The position numbers and the translations under genes are program-made. From positions 16,394 through 80,393 of the forward strand of contig JAFRMA010000071.1 in assembly GCA_017430925.1 (NCBI GenBank): a stretch of DNA of 64,000 nt, in the 5' to 3' direction. Origin of the DNA: Solobacterium sp. (lineage in GTDB: Bacteria > Bacillota_I > Bacilli_A > Erysipelotrichales > Erysipelotrichaceae). Positions 35,683 through 43,943 of this stretch are shown here, piece after piece (position 1 is the stretch's first letter; each line of letters begins with the position of its first letter). The notes under the pieces were generated by a model. That model was not told the DNA's origin. It saw only the letters and a program-made list of their open reading frames with translations, and ran no database searches.

Positions 35683-36504
35683 ATGAAATACAAGAAGATC
35701 TTACGTTCTTTCCTGGCTGTTGTGATGACTGTCTGCTTATCCGGATGTCTACGGGTCAGCGTTGATATCAACGTGAAAAAGAACGGAAAAGCCGATGTTT
35801 CCGTTTTGTATGCGACTGTTGACATGTCTTCCATGACAAATGACAGCAGCTCTTTAGGTTTAACACCGGAACAGGTTGAAGAATACCGCAGTGAAGGATG
35901 GGATGTTGCTGATTACAATGAAGATGAATATGCCGGATATATACTCTCTCAGAAAGACATGGATCTTACCAAGGCAGACTTCGTCGAGGCCGGTGAGGGA
36001 ACAGTAAAAAAAGAAGGATCTCTCTATATCGTTGATCTCTTGCTGTTTTCCGAAGAAGATCAGACGAATCTGAAGACCTATGGATCATTGATTAAATCCG
36101 CAGGAGGATACTTCAATGTTCGTGTCACTCTGCCGGTGAAGCCTGAAAAACATAATGCGACATCTGTATCCGAAGATGGAAAGACCCTGGAATGGGATGT
36201 CCTGGAAATGGAAGCCGGAGAACCTGTACACCTGGAAGTGAAACTTCCGAATATCATGCTCTATGTCATCCTCGGTTTAGCAGCAGTTGCTGCCATAGCC
36301 GCATTCTTCCTCTTCAAAAAGAATTCCGGTAAAGAGAAAACTATTCCGGACACTGTTCCCGTACAGGTAGTAAAAGAAGATGTACCTGAGGAAAAAGCTG
36401 AGCCTGTCAATACAGACGAAGTTCTTGAGGAAAAAGGAGAACCTGTCAGTATAGACGAAGTACCTGAGCCTGAAACTCCCTCAGAAGAAAAACCGGAACA
36501 ATAA
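35683..36504 (+). CDS. LppM-like (DUF3153) lipoprotein with acidic repeat tail
   Basis: 273 residues. A signal peptide ends in the lipobox LSGC (lipidated Cys near residue 22). The extracellular domain starts RVSVDINVKKNGKADVSVLYATVDMS, typical of LppM/DUF3153 proteins. A transmembrane helix (IMLYVILGLAAVAAIAAFFLF) at about 188-208 follows, so the protein is tethered at both ends, leaving a cytoplasmic Glu/Pro-rich tail with two copies of a 14-residue unit (EEKAEPVNTDEVL and EEKGEPVSIDEVP). Function unknown. No coupling to the upstream enzyme is evident. AAGGAG ribosome site at 35668-35673. Confidence 0.8.
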   Translation: MKYKKILRSFLAVVMTVCLSGCLRVSVDINVKKNGKADVSVLYATVDMSSMTNDSSSLGLTPEQVEEYRSEGWDVADYNEDEYAGYILSQKDMDLTKADFVEAGEGTVKKEGSLYIVDLLLFSEEDQTNLKTYGSLIKSAGGYFNVRVTLPVKPEKHNATSVSEDGKTLEWDVLEMEAGEPVHLEVKLPNIMLYVILGLAAVAAIAAFFLFKKNSGKEKTIPDTVPVQVVKEDVPEEKAEPVNTDEVLEEKGEPVSIDEVPEPETPSEEKPEQ

Positions 36505-37320
36505 TCAGTAATTGACATAGTTCTCTTCAAGCCACCTGGCAACCCCGTCTTCATCATTAGACAGCAGGATGCCGGTGGCTTTCTTTTTCAGTTCTTCATC
36601 CGCATTTGCGACCGCATAACATTCATCAGCAATTTCAAACAAGTCCAAATCATTCTTCCCATCCCCGAAAACAACCAGTTTGTCACAGTCCATCAATTCC
36701 TTTAACTGTGAAACAGCTGCTGCCTTGGACGTTTCCGCAGGCATGATCTCCAGCCATTGATCATGGGTATAAATATCTTTTTGATAGACGCAGTGATATA
36801 TGTCTTTGTACTTTTCATAGCACGGATATAGTTTTGCCGGTTCATCGATACAGGTAATGTAGAACTTGTTTCCTGTACGCAGATCTTCCGGAGAGGTAAC
36901 CGTACGGATCCGGATATCCCCTTTGCGGCTGTCGGTAAATCTCTTCATTCCGGGAGAACGCAGGTCCGGAACAAAAGACATTTTCTCCCTGCCGTCTATA
37001 TGCGCGTATATGATGGGATAGATCTCCTTCGCAAACAAACCGTCCAGCAGTTCGTCAACCAACTCATCAAAATAATTCGCGTACAGGATTTCTTCTGTTA
37101 CGTTATCTGTGATAAATGCCCCGTTATAGAGGATCAGCGGTATCTCTGCACTGATACCTTCCGTAACCTTCTTAGCTGTTACCAGAGACCTGGCTGTCGC
37201 ATAGGAAAACAACATCCCCTGTGTTACCAGTTCATTGATCACCTGATTCGTATACGCGGATGTCCTCTGATCACTTCTGAGCAATGTCCCGTCAAGATCA
37301 GAGACGAATAGTGTCTTCAT
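36505..37320 (-). CDS. Cof-type HAD-family phosphatase
   Basis: 271 residues from the ATG at 37320, preceded by GGGGAG. Motif I is FVSDLDGTLL (Asp8 nucleophile, Asp10 acid), motif II in the SYATAR segment, and motif III/IV KLVVFGDGKNDLDLFEIADECYAVANA, with a C2-type cap domain between. Such enzymes dephosphorylate sugar phosphates, FMN or pyridoxal phosphate in the cytoplasm. Its stop abuts that of the convergent lipoprotein gene with no gap. Alone in its transcript. Confidence 0.9.
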   Translation of the reverse strand: MKTLFVSDLDGTLLRSDQRTSAYTNQVINELVTQGMLFSYATARSLVTAKKVTEGISAEIPLILYNGAFITDNVTEEILYANYFDELVDELLDGLFAKEIYPIIYAHIDGREKMSFVPDLRSPGMKRFTDSRKGDIRIRTVTSPEDLRTGNKFYITCIDEPAKLYPCYEKYKDIYHCVYQKDIYTHDQWLEIMPAETSKAAAVSQLKELMDCDKLVVFGDGKNDLDLFEIADECYAVANADEELKKKATGILLSNDEDGVARWLEENYVNY

Positions 37321-37411
37321 TCTTTCTCCCCTGTACCTGAAAGTATTATACCCTACCTCATTCGTCAAAACAGAAATAATCCCTGTTTATGACAGAGATA
37401 GGAAAACCGAA

Positions 37412-37442
37412 TTGTACCGTATACGGAGGAGAATGCTACACT
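37412..37442 (+). promoter_or_regulatory. Candidate promoter of the Ldh-type dehydrogenase gene
   Basis: TTGTAC at 37412-37417 and TACACT at 37437-37442, with TGC directly before it (extended -10). The 19-base spacer is long but tolerable with the extended element. Confidence 0.4.
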
Positions 37443-37476
37443 TAACGTGGAGATATTTACGGGACGGAGGTGCGCG

Positions 37477-38523
37477 ATGAAAATAGATAAAGACTCTCTG
37501 AAAAGCAGTCTTAAAGCCCTGCTGATCTCACTTGGTGAAAGTGAAGAGAATGCGGAAACAGTTTCCGGATATATGATGATGTGTGACGCCAGAGGTGTAA
37601 CCACCCATGGTTCATACATGGTGAATCCGGTGTGTGACCGCCGGGAAGCCGGTATGATGGAACTGCCTACACAGCTGGACATTGTCATCGACAGCGGCGC
37701 AGTCTGTGTGATTGACGGCAATGACGGCCTCGGACAGGCAGCGGCAGATAAAGCCTGTGAGATTGCCAGTGCCAAAGCCAGAGAATACGGGATATCCGCA
37801 GTACTGTTACGGAACACAAACAACGTAGGCGCGCTTGGTCCCTACACGGAAAAGATTGCCGCCAGGGGAATGATCGCACTGATGTGCTGCAACGCTTCAC
37901 CGGCCATGGCCCCCTGGGGAGGCAGAGAACAATTCACCGGTACCCAGCCTTTCGCCATCGGTGTATATACCGGGGAAGAACCGGTATTCAGCGCGGATAT
38001 GGCTACCGCAGCTGTTGCCCGCGGTAAGATCCGGCAGGCCATGCGGGAAGGAAAAACAATACCTGAGACATGGGCGCTTGACGCTGAGGGAAAACCGACT
38101 ACGGATCCGGCAGAAGCGATCCGCGGTATATTACTGCCCATCGGCGGTCCGAAGGGATCAGCCATGGCTCTGGCCATTGATATCGCAGCCGGTATGCTTT
38201 CAGGATCCGCGTATGCCCCGAATGTCAAAGCTATTCACTATCCGGAAGGAAAAGCCGGTGTCGGCGGATGTATTATCGCCATCGATATCGCCCATTTCAT
38301 GGATCTGGAAGAATTCCGTGCAAAGATGCAGGAATATCTGTCATCGATCCGGAACATGCAGAAAGCCGAAGGTGTAACCCGCATCTATATTCCCGGAGAG
38401 ATTGAATACGAGAAGACTCTTGCCTCCTATGCGGAGGGAATCAGCCTCTCGGATACCGCTGTTGAACAACTGAACCGGAAACTGGAAAAGTACGGTATAC
38501 CCGCACTTGTGCCTGTTGAATAA
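37477..38523 (+). CDS. Ldh-family NAD(P)-dependent oxidoreductase (malate/L-lactate dehydrogenase type)
   Basis: 348 residues from the ATG at 37477, six bases after GGAGG. The family marks are GVTTHGSYMV (substrate His), NTNNVGALGPYTEKIAARGMIALMCCN split over two strands, MAPWGGREQFTGTQPFAI and PIGGPKGSAMALAIDI. Members reduce or oxidise malate, sulfolactate, ureidoglycolate or delta-pyrroline carboxylates. Which of these applies cannot be told. Single gene converging on the ferredoxin/Cys-rich pair, with a shared terminator, so any joint role is only inferred. Confidence 0.88.
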   Translation: MKIDKDSLKSSLKALLISLGESEENAETVSGYMMMCDARGVTTHGSYMVNPVCDRREAGMMELPTQLDIVIDSGAVCVIDGNDGLGQAAADKACEIASAKAREYGISAVLLRNTNNVGALGPYTEKIAARGMIALMCCNASPAMAPWGGREQFTGTQPFAIGVYTGEEPVFSADMATAAVARGKIRQAMREGKTIPETWALDAEGKPTTDPAEAIRGILLPIGGPKGSAMALAIDIAAGMLSGSAYAPNVKAIHYPEGKAGVGGCIIAIDIAHFMDLEEFRAKMQEYLSSIRNMQKAEGVTRIYIPGEIEYEKTLASYAEGISLSDTAVEQLNRKLEKYGIPALVPVE

Positions 38524-38533
38524 ACATGAAGAT

Positions 38534-38563
38534 AAAACCGGGAAGTAATCCCTTCCCGGTTTT
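38534..38563. terminator. Bidirectional terminator between the dehydrogenase and Cys-rich protein genes
   Basis: A perfect 12-pair stem AAAACCGGGAAG/CTTCCCGGTTTT with a six-base loop; T and A runs on either flank serve both convergent genes. Confidence 0.9.
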
Positions 38564-39205
38564 TCAGTTCTGTCCTGCCGCAGGTACGTACTTCTGCAGT
38601 AATGCGACTGCTCTTGTCGGATTGAAGAATCCGCAGACACAGGGTGTACCGATCCTTACCGCTCCCTGTTCCGGAGTCATCTTCCCTGCTTTAACCTTGT
38701 TGATCGTATCTTCCACCAAAGTCCGGGAAATCAGACCATGCCCGCACATGGTAATAAACTTCATGATATCTTCTTCAGGCAGTTTTTCGGTTCTGCCCCA
38801 CACCTGCAGGGAGAGATTAACCGAATGTGGTTTGATTCCGAATTCACGGCAGAGTTCTTCCACGTCACTGCGGGAACCGGAGATCGTGACAGATACACCG
38901 AGATCCATCGCAATCAGCCTTCTCAGCATCTCCCTTATTTTCTCTTTACTGTCGAAACAGCAGCGTATTCTGGGGACTTTGGTAAATCCCTGCTTGATTT
39001 CATCTACACTTACTCCGGAGAGGATGGTTCCTGTCTCATTGGATCCGGTATTGACAGGTCCTACATCCCACATTTCATCCAGAACCCTTCTTAGTTTATC
39101 CTTGGCATCCGGACTGTTATTTACCCCGTTTGCGATCGTCACCAGCAGAAGGTATTCATCCTTCAGTTCTTCATACGTGCCTCTTCTGTGCAGTGAATGT
39201 GTCAT
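38564..39205 (-). CDS. Cys-containing protein of unknown function, partner of the ferredoxin protein
   Basis: 213 residues that I do not recognise. Cys82-Cys83, Cys119, Cys154 and a GTPCVCGFFNP motif (Cys189, Cys191) could bind a metal or Fe-S centre. An alpha/beta segment LGVSVTISGSRSDVEELCREFGI looks like a small ferredoxin-like or ACT-like fold. The N-terminal half is helical and charged (RGTYEELKDEYLLLVTIANGVNNSPDAKDKLRR in part). It overlaps the ferredoxin-protein stop by four bases, so the two are made in step and likely form a complex. No membrane segment or signal peptide. Confidence 0.6.
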   Translation of the reverse strand: MTHSLHRRGTYEELKDEYLLLVTIANGVNNSPDAKDKLRRVLDEMWDVGPVNTGSNETGTILSGVSVDEIKQGFTKVPRIRCCFDSKEKIREMLRRLIAMDLGVSVTISGSRSDVEELCREFGIKPHSVNLSLQVWGRTEKLPEEDIMKFITMCGHGLISRTLVEDTINKVKAGKMTPEQGAVRIGTPCVCGFFNPTRAVALLQKYVPAAGQN

Positions 39206-39978
39206 TGTGCGTTCCTCCTGTCTCTTTCCTCTTTGTCGATAACATAGGGTCTGCCCAGACCTACATTGACCTTGGAGTTGAAACGCGGTTCAAATCCCAT
39301 ATTCCGGCAGAGTTCCAGAGCAGGAATCGTACCATCTTCGTCATAACAGCACACCATGTCAAGAGAGAATACCGTGTTGACTTCCTCCGCAATCTCTCTG
39401 ACCTTATTGAGTACTTCTTCTCCTCTTTCGAAGGGAATCGTAAACTCGATGATGGCACTGACAAACCTCTCATCAAGGAATTCTTCCTTAAAGGTACCTT
39501 TCACGGGATCTTCCAGCAGATCATACAAGGGATTGCAGTCTTCCAGTTTTACACCCAGTTCAGCCAGCGCCGTAGTTGCTTTCTGGATCTCTCTGACATC
39601 TGTCCCAAGTACCGGTCTGCCCAGTTCCAGGCAGAGTCCGAGTTCACCGCGGCACACTCTTCCGGTAACGTCATTAGTCTTGACTTCTTCGGTACCACGG
39701 CCGGGAACACCGGTCAGCGGATGTGTAGTGGAAGGGTCACTGAAGAATCTGCGCATTCTGCGGCCGATACTTCTTTCTTCTTCAGGCAGTTCATAGATTG
39801 CGTCTGCCGGGCATTTCACTACCCTTCTGCGGATACAGTTTCCGCACTCCAGACAAGTATCCTGATCAATTACTGCTTTTCTCTTGCCTTCCGCGTTAAG
39901 CCGGATGGTGATCGCATCCGCAGGACAGTACAGTGTACATATACCGCAGCCGATACACTTGTTCTGATCAACAATCAT
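39202..39978 (-). CDS. Two-cluster ferredoxin-type protein with C-terminal domain of unknown function
   Basis: 258 residues from the ATG at 39978, with AAAGGAG upstream. Residues 1-58 hold two [4Fe-4S] sites: CIGCGICTLYCPAD (Cys8, 11, 14, 18) and CLECGNCIRRRVVKCP (Cys42, 45, 48, 56), the second with four extra residues before its last Cys. The remaining 200 residues (TNDVTGRVCRGELGLCLELGRP, VSAIIEFTIPFERGEEVLNKV, FEPRFNSKVNVGLGRPYV) match nothing I can name. It may move electrons to or from the Cys-rich partner. The pair is transcribed away from a LysR regulator across a palindrome-bearing region, so its expression is probably substrate-induced. Confidence 0.75.
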   Translation of the reverse strand: MIVDQNKCIGCGICTLYCPADAITIRLNAEGKRKAVIDQDTCLECGNCIRRRVVKCPADAIYELPEEERSIGRRMRRFFSDPSTTHPLTGVPGRGTEEVKTNDVTGRVCRGELGLCLELGRPVLGTDVREIQKATTALAELGVKLEDCNPLYDLLEDPVKGTFKEEFLDERFVSAIIEFTIPFERGEEVLNKVREIAEEVNTVFSLDMVCCYDEDGTIPALELCRNMGFEPRFNSKVNVGLGRPYVIDKEERDRRNAQ

Positions 39979-40125
39979 GATCTTCTCCTTTCTGCCGTAT
40001 GATAAACGACATGTTCTCATCCTCAAGGTAACAGAGAAGACAGCATATGTATAATTCAAAAAAAAAATCCTGATAATCAGCTTTCTTTATAACAAAATTA
40101 TGTGTATCCCCTCTTCTACTGCAGT

Positions 40126-40143
40126 TATACCAAACATGGTATA
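40126..40143. promoter_or_regulatory. Palindrome between the ferredoxin and LysR genes (LysR operator candidate)
   Basis: TATACC-AAACAT-GGTATA is a perfect six-base inverted repeat with a six-base spacer, containing the T-N11-A form used by LysR regulators. It lies 41 bases before the LysR start and 148 bases before the divergent ferredoxin gene. Confidence 0.55.
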
Positions 40144-40183
40144 CTTCCGGTATAGAGGAATCTTGTTCCGGAAGGAGAAAACC

Positions 40184-41110
40184 ATGAAGACGGAAGACTG
40201 GCAGATCCTGGCATCCCTGTATAACACAAAGAATCTAACCAAGACCGCAAGATCCCTGTATCTCTCTCAGCCGGCGTTAACAGCACGTCTGCACAGTATC
40301 GAAGAAGAACTGGGGATCGAGATTGCTGTACGTTCCAACCGCGGTATCTTGTTTACACCGGAAGGAAAATACCTGGCTGGAAATGCCGCTGAAATACTCG
40401 ACCATATTGACCGTGTTACCGAACAGGCGCAGATGATCCGCCGCCGGGAAAACGCCATGATCAACATCTGTGCCAATTCCACATTTACCCGCTATCATCT
40501 CCCGGAGATCCTCTTCCGCTACACGGAAACACATCCGGATACCCGTTTCTATATCAAGGTTTCAGCATCTTCCGGAATCCGGGATTTCATCAATACCGGT
40601 GTATGTGACTGCGGATTCATGAACGGACAGCCGACAGGCAGACTTCCCGGAAAAAAGATCGTCACCCAGCAGGCCTATATCGTCAGTTCACAGCCCATTA
40701 CTTCCCGGGAGTATCTCGGGGATACGCCTTTGATCATGCATAACACGGATATTCCTACCCAGCGGATCATCAACGCCTGGTGGAAGAGTTGTTTCAGCAA
40801 GAAACCGGAAGTTATCATGGATGTGACTACTCTGGATACTTGTCTGGAGATGGTGATGAAGGGATTCGGCAACGCTGTTGTCTTCGGGGATTTCTGGTCT
40901 GCCCGATATCCGAAACTATACAAGGAAGCTCTTTTCCGTGATCAGGATATGCCTTTTACCAGGGATACCTGGTTCATCTGGTGTGAAGATATACCGGCAT
41001 CCCCGGCAGCTGACTTTGTACGCTTTATCTGTGATGAACTTGATGAGGATTTCTTCCGTACAGCCAGAGAACCCGGAGAGTATCCCGGACTATCCGTACT
41101 GGAGGAATAA
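40184..41110 (+). CDS. LysR-family transcriptional regulator
   Basis: 308 residues from the ATG at 40184 (GGAAGGAG upstream). The N-terminal HTH reads WQILASLYNTKNLTKTARSLYLSQPALTARLHSIEEELG in two parts, followed by the linker helix and a periplasmic-binding-type effector domain (NICANSTFTRYHLPEILFRY, DCGFMNGQP, TLDTCLEMVMKGFGNAVVFG). Divergent from the ferredoxin/Cys-rich operon, so by the usual LysR logic it controls that operon in response to a small molecule, probably an organic acid or its CoA precursor. It carries its own terminator. Confidence 0.9.
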   Translation: MKTEDWQILASLYNTKNLTKTARSLYLSQPALTARLHSIEEELGIEIAVRSNRGILFTPEGKYLAGNAAEILDHIDRVTEQAQMIRRRENAMINICANSTFTRYHLPEILFRYTETHPDTRFYIKVSASSGIRDFINTGVCDCGFMNGQPTGRLPGKKIVTQQAYIVSSQPITSREYLGDTPLIMHNTDIPTQRIINAWWKSCFSKKPEVIMDVTTLDTCLEMVMKGFGNAVVFGDFWSARYPKLYKEALFRDQDMPFTRDTWFIWCEDIPASPAADFVRFICDELDEDFFRTAREPGEYPGLSVLEE

Positions 41111-41140
41111 AAAGCCGGATCAGCATGAATCCGGTTTTCT
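41111..41140. terminator. Terminator after the LysR gene
   Basis: AAAGCCGGAT and ATCCGGTTTT arms with one G-T pair and a short loop, followed by CTTTC. It lies between convergent genes and can work for both. Confidence 0.7.
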
Positions 41141-41157
41141 TTCGCGATGATAAACAC

Positions 41158-41919
41158 TCAGTGGGCTCTGCCTGATGCGCCGCTGTATTCTTTCCTCGAC
41201 AGCCAGCCGCGGAAGATTCCTCCTTCAAGAACAGAAGTGATAATAAAGAAGATATCCGCAAAGATGATAAAGACAAAAGAAGGAATCAGGATCCGGGTGT
41301 ATTTCTTACCGCTGAACGTACCGGTACGGATACAATGTCCCATATGAATCAGATAATACAGAACACCCAGGTTGAAATACAGCAGAAGAGCCGCATTCTC
41401 ACCAAAACTAATCCAGGCATCCTTCGGGAAGAAATCCCCGGTATTGAGCACACTAAGTACGGTATTCAGTACAAGCAGGACAATCTCCACGACAAACAAG
41501 ATCCGTGTTACGTTTAACATCACACCGCCGCCGATACCGACGCCGCCGCCCCAGGTTAACCCTGCCCGGCTGCAGAAGTGCTCAAACACCTGCATTAACG
41601 GTTCATTCTGCCGTCCTTCGATAAATCCGTTGTTGGCGATACAGTATACGCTGAATTGCATATCGTTCTGCCGGCAGTATTCCTCCATCTCCACCATGAA
41701 CCGGAGCACATGGGAAGGAACACCATCTACGTATAGAGGCAAGCCGAATACTACTGCCTGCGAGTCACGGAGTTGTTCGAGTATACGGGCATGGTCTGCC
41801 GGTGTACGCAGTTTTTCATTCGTTTTCTCACCGCGGACAAACAAGCTCTGCAGGTAGAGAAAGTACGAAGAAGCACAGAATCTTTTTTTCGGACTGCAAT
41901 TAATGAATATGGTTTTCAT
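41158..41919 (-). CDS. Flavodoxin-like domain fused to a three-helix membrane domain
   Basis: 253 residues. The first 130 resemble an NAD(P)H-dependent FMN reductase/flavodoxin (IFINCSPKKRFCASSYFL for FMN phosphate, AVVFGLPLYVDGVPSHVLRFM). The rest has three hydrophobic segments at about 135-162, 176-196 and 208-233, ending in a basic tail. A membrane-bound flavoprotein is unusual; it could pass electrons between cytoplasm and membrane. The GGGVGIGGG at the junction is a flexible link. Its start overlaps the stop of the next flavoprotein by four bases, so both are translated together within the PadR operon. Confidence 0.7.
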   Translation of the reverse strand: MKTIFINCSPKKRFCASSYFLYLQSLFVRGEKTNEKLRTPADHARILEQLRDSQAVVFGLPLYVDGVPSHVLRFMVEMEEYCRQNDMQFSVYCIANNGFIEGRQNEPLMQVFEHFCSRAGLTWGGGVGIGGGVMLNVTRILFVVEIVLLVLNTVLSVLNTGDFFPKDAWISFGENAALLLYFNLGVLYYLIHMGHCIRTGTFSGKKYTRILIPSFVFIIFADIFFIITSVLEGGIFRGWLSRKEYSGASGRAH

Positions 41920-42404
41920 AATTGTTCCTCCAGTTCGGTAAGATTCTCAAGGAATACGACTTCTGAGCGTTGATAACCATCATTGATCGCATTACGTTCT
42001 GCCATATAACGGAACGTTTCTTTTTCGGCATCACTGATGTCTCCGTAAACAACTACCTTCCAGAGATCATGTTTGCCGTAGCGCAGAGTATGGTGCATCT
42101 GCCTGCCGCGATAAGTACTGAATGGTGTAGATGTACCGATGGAACGATCCAGGATATTCTTTACGGCAGCGCTGTAGCCGCCGTACAGGTTCTTCGTGAC
42201 GATCACAAGCTCATCTGCCTTACCGATCAGCCGGCATACCTGCTGAAGTCTATCCTTCATAAAACATTCCGCAGGATGTTTGGTCCAGCAGCCAAAACAT
42301 CCCTGGCATGGCGCGTATTTGCCGTCTGCGGCCAACGCAAGATCACATCTGGACTGCATCATTTCATCATACTGATTATCCAGATCATACAGAATCACCT
42401 TCAT
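41916..42404 (-). CDS. NAD(P)H-dependent FMN reductase-like flavoprotein
   Basis: 162 residues. A short flavodoxin fold: KVILYDLDNQ, the Cys-containing loop YAPCQGCFGCWTKHPAECFMKD typical of iron-sulfur flavoprotein-like reductases, and ADELVIVTKNLYGGYSAAVKNILDRSIGTS binding the flavin ring. The CxGCFGCW loop has three Cys but not enough spacing certainty to claim a cluster. Translationally linked on both sides (TAATG with PadR, ATGA with the membrane flavoprotein). Probably reduces quinones or nitro compounds under PadR control. Confidence 0.82.
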   Translation of the reverse strand: MKVILYDLDNQYDEMMQSRCDLALAADGKYAPCQGCFGCWTKHPAECFMKDRLQQVCRLIGKADELVIVTKNLYGGYSAAVKNILDRSIGTSTPFSTYRGRQMHHTLRYGKHDLWKVVVYGDISDAEKETFRYMAERNAINDGYQRSEVVFLENLTELEEQL

Positions 42405-43003
42405 TATCCTTCCTCCTCTGTGGTTTTGTCCCGGGTATTTCCATAGTCCCGGCCGGTTTTCAAGCGCTGAAATTCCTCCAGTTCCTTAATGCAGTAATCA
42501 CACCATTCACGCTGCATCTTTTCATACATACGTCCGAATTCAATCGTAAGTTTCCAGTAGATTGCCTTTTCCGGATGTCTTATCGCCTGCCGGTACAGGT
42601 CTACGTTGGCAGAGGCCCCCTTCCCTTCATCAGGAAATACTGAATCATTCCGGAACATCTTGAAGAAAGCGATATTCTCTTCTACCGGCAGATCACCCAT
42701 GAAAAAGGTCTTCAAGAGAAACGGATTCTTGTATCCTGCAGGTATTTCATCTTCCCGCAGCCACCGTACTAATTCATCATGACCGGCAGGGGTGATGGAA
42801 AACACGTTCTTATCTGGTTTGCCTGTTTGTTCAACATGGGTCTGAGTGATCCATCCGGCTTTCTCCAGTGTTTTTAATTCCCGGTAGATCTGGCTTGTCT
42901 GCGCCGTCCAGAAATGACTTAGAGAATCCCTGAACACTGTCATGATCTCATATCCGGTTTTATCCCCGTTATCGATCAGACCAAGGATACCGTGCTTAAG
43001 CAT
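42404..43003 (-). CDS. PadR-family transcriptional regulator
   Basis: 199 residues from the ATG at 43003 with AAAGGAGG upstream. The N-terminal winged helix MLKHGILGLIDNGDKTGYEIM...WTAQTSQIYRELKTLEKAGWI is typical of PadR. The C-terminal Vir_act_alpha domain with a dimerising helix follows (YRQAIRHPEKAIYWKLTIEFGRMYE). First gene of a three-gene operon with two flavoproteins. A 20-base palindrome just downstream of its -10 box indicates self-repression, lifted by a ligand as in phenolic acid or drug-sensing PadR proteins. Confidence 0.92.
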   Translation of the reverse strand: MLKHGILGLIDNGDKTGYEIMTVFRDSLSHFWTAQTSQIYRELKTLEKAGWITQTHVEQTGKPDKNVFSITPAGHDELVRWLREDEIPAGYKNPFLLKTFFMGDLPVEENIAFFKMFRNDSVFPDEGKGASANVDLYRQAIRHPEKAIYWKLTIEFGRMYEKMQREWCDYCIKELEEFQRLKTGRDYGNTRDKTTEEEG

Positions 43004-43018
43004 GATTTCCCTCCTTTG

Positions 43019-43038
43019 ATATTCCACTTATGGAATAT
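43019..43038. promoter_or_regulatory. PadR operator candidate
   Basis: ATATTCCA-CTTA-TGGAATAT is a perfect eight-base inverted repeat. It covers the expected transcription start of the PadR operon and stands 16 bases before the PadR start codon. Confidence 0.7.
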
Positions 43039-43065
43039 GATATCATCCCGTCAGAGACATTTCAA
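43037..43065 (-). promoter_or_regulatory. Promoter of the PadR operon
   Basis: On the minus strand TTGAAA (43065-43060), a 17-base spacer and TATCAT (43042-43037). The palindrome begins at the downstream edge of the -10 box. Confidence 0.6.
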
Positions 43066-43086
43066 CAGATGAATCATGCACCTAAA

Positions 43087-43118
43087 AAGACCTTACGTGA
43101 ATTACGTAAGGCCTTATT
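43087..43118 (-). terminator. Terminator of the lone flavoprotein gene
   Basis: CCTTACGT and ACGTAAGG arms with a five-base loop; on the minus strand the stem is followed by TCTTTTT. It protects the PadR promoter from upstream transcription. Confidence 0.8.
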
Positions 43119-43135
43119 CACAAGGTCCAGCGCGA

Positions 43136-43681
43136 TTATTCAAATTCTTCCGCAAATCGTTTCCCTGCTTCTTCTAATGCGGGCAGCATATACTCTCTGC
43201 TGAACCGTGTTACCGGAAGACGTTCAACGGTTTTCATATTCATCTTATCCAAGGCATACTCCATGACCTCAAGACAGCGGGTAACACCATTACCGCTTCC
43301 TCCAGCGCAGGCGGTGATCATCACTTTTTTGCCGTCAAGAGTGTGATTGTGGTGACGGTCACATCTGCGCATCCGGTCTATAAATGCTTTCAGACATTCG
43401 GTCATATCATGCCAGTAAACTGCAGTCACAAATACGACTCCATCTGCCTCCTGCACTGCCGCATACACATCCGCAAAGCCATCCTGGATCACGCATGTTC
43501 CATCACTCCGGCAGGTTCCCCAACCGTTGCCGCAAGCCTGACACATCCGGATATCTGCCTGATTCAGCCAGATTTCGTGAATCTCTGCACCTTTTTCTTT
43601 TAGTCCGGCAACGACTCTGTCTTTCGCAGAAGCGGTTAATCCATCAGAATTCGCACTTGAATATATTACTGTTATTTTCAT
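43136..43681 (-). CDS. NAD(P)H-dependent flavoprotein oxidoreductase (flavodoxin fold)
   Basis: 181 residues. VIYSSANSDGLTASAKDRV binds the FMN phosphate, IRMCQACGNGWGTCRSDGTCVIQD is the Cys-rich loop of the iron-sulfur flavoprotein-like group, and VFVTAVYWHDMTECLKAFIDRMRRC the flavin-ring loop. The catalytic role may be reduction of quinones or nitroaromatics. A separate gene with its own terminator, though its closeness to the PadR operon suggests related stress functions. Confidence 0.85.
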   Translation of the reverse strand: MKITVIYSSANSDGLTASAKDRVVAGLKEKGAEIHEIWLNQADIRMCQACGNGWGTCRSDGTCVIQDGFADVYAAVQEADGVVFVTAVYWHDMTECLKAFIDRMRRCDRHHNHTLDGKKVMITACAGGSGNGVTRCLEVMEYALDKMNMKTVERLPVTRFSREYMLPALEEAGKRFAEEFE

Positions 43682-43943
43682 TATCTTATTCCTCCCTGAT
43701 CATCCGTTATTATCATACTTCAGACAAAATCTATTCAGGAATACTGAGGAATAACGTATCTCTTCGCTAATATGTACAAAACAAATTCTTTTGACAGCTA
43801 TCACGGAGTTTACCTGTATTGACAAAAAGTATGAAATCATCCTCTGAATTCTGTTTATAACGTGTATATGCATCGGATTTACTGTATATTTATAGTAAGA
43901 GAACTATAAGCTTCAGATGCACTGGAAGCAGAAAGGGTATCAT

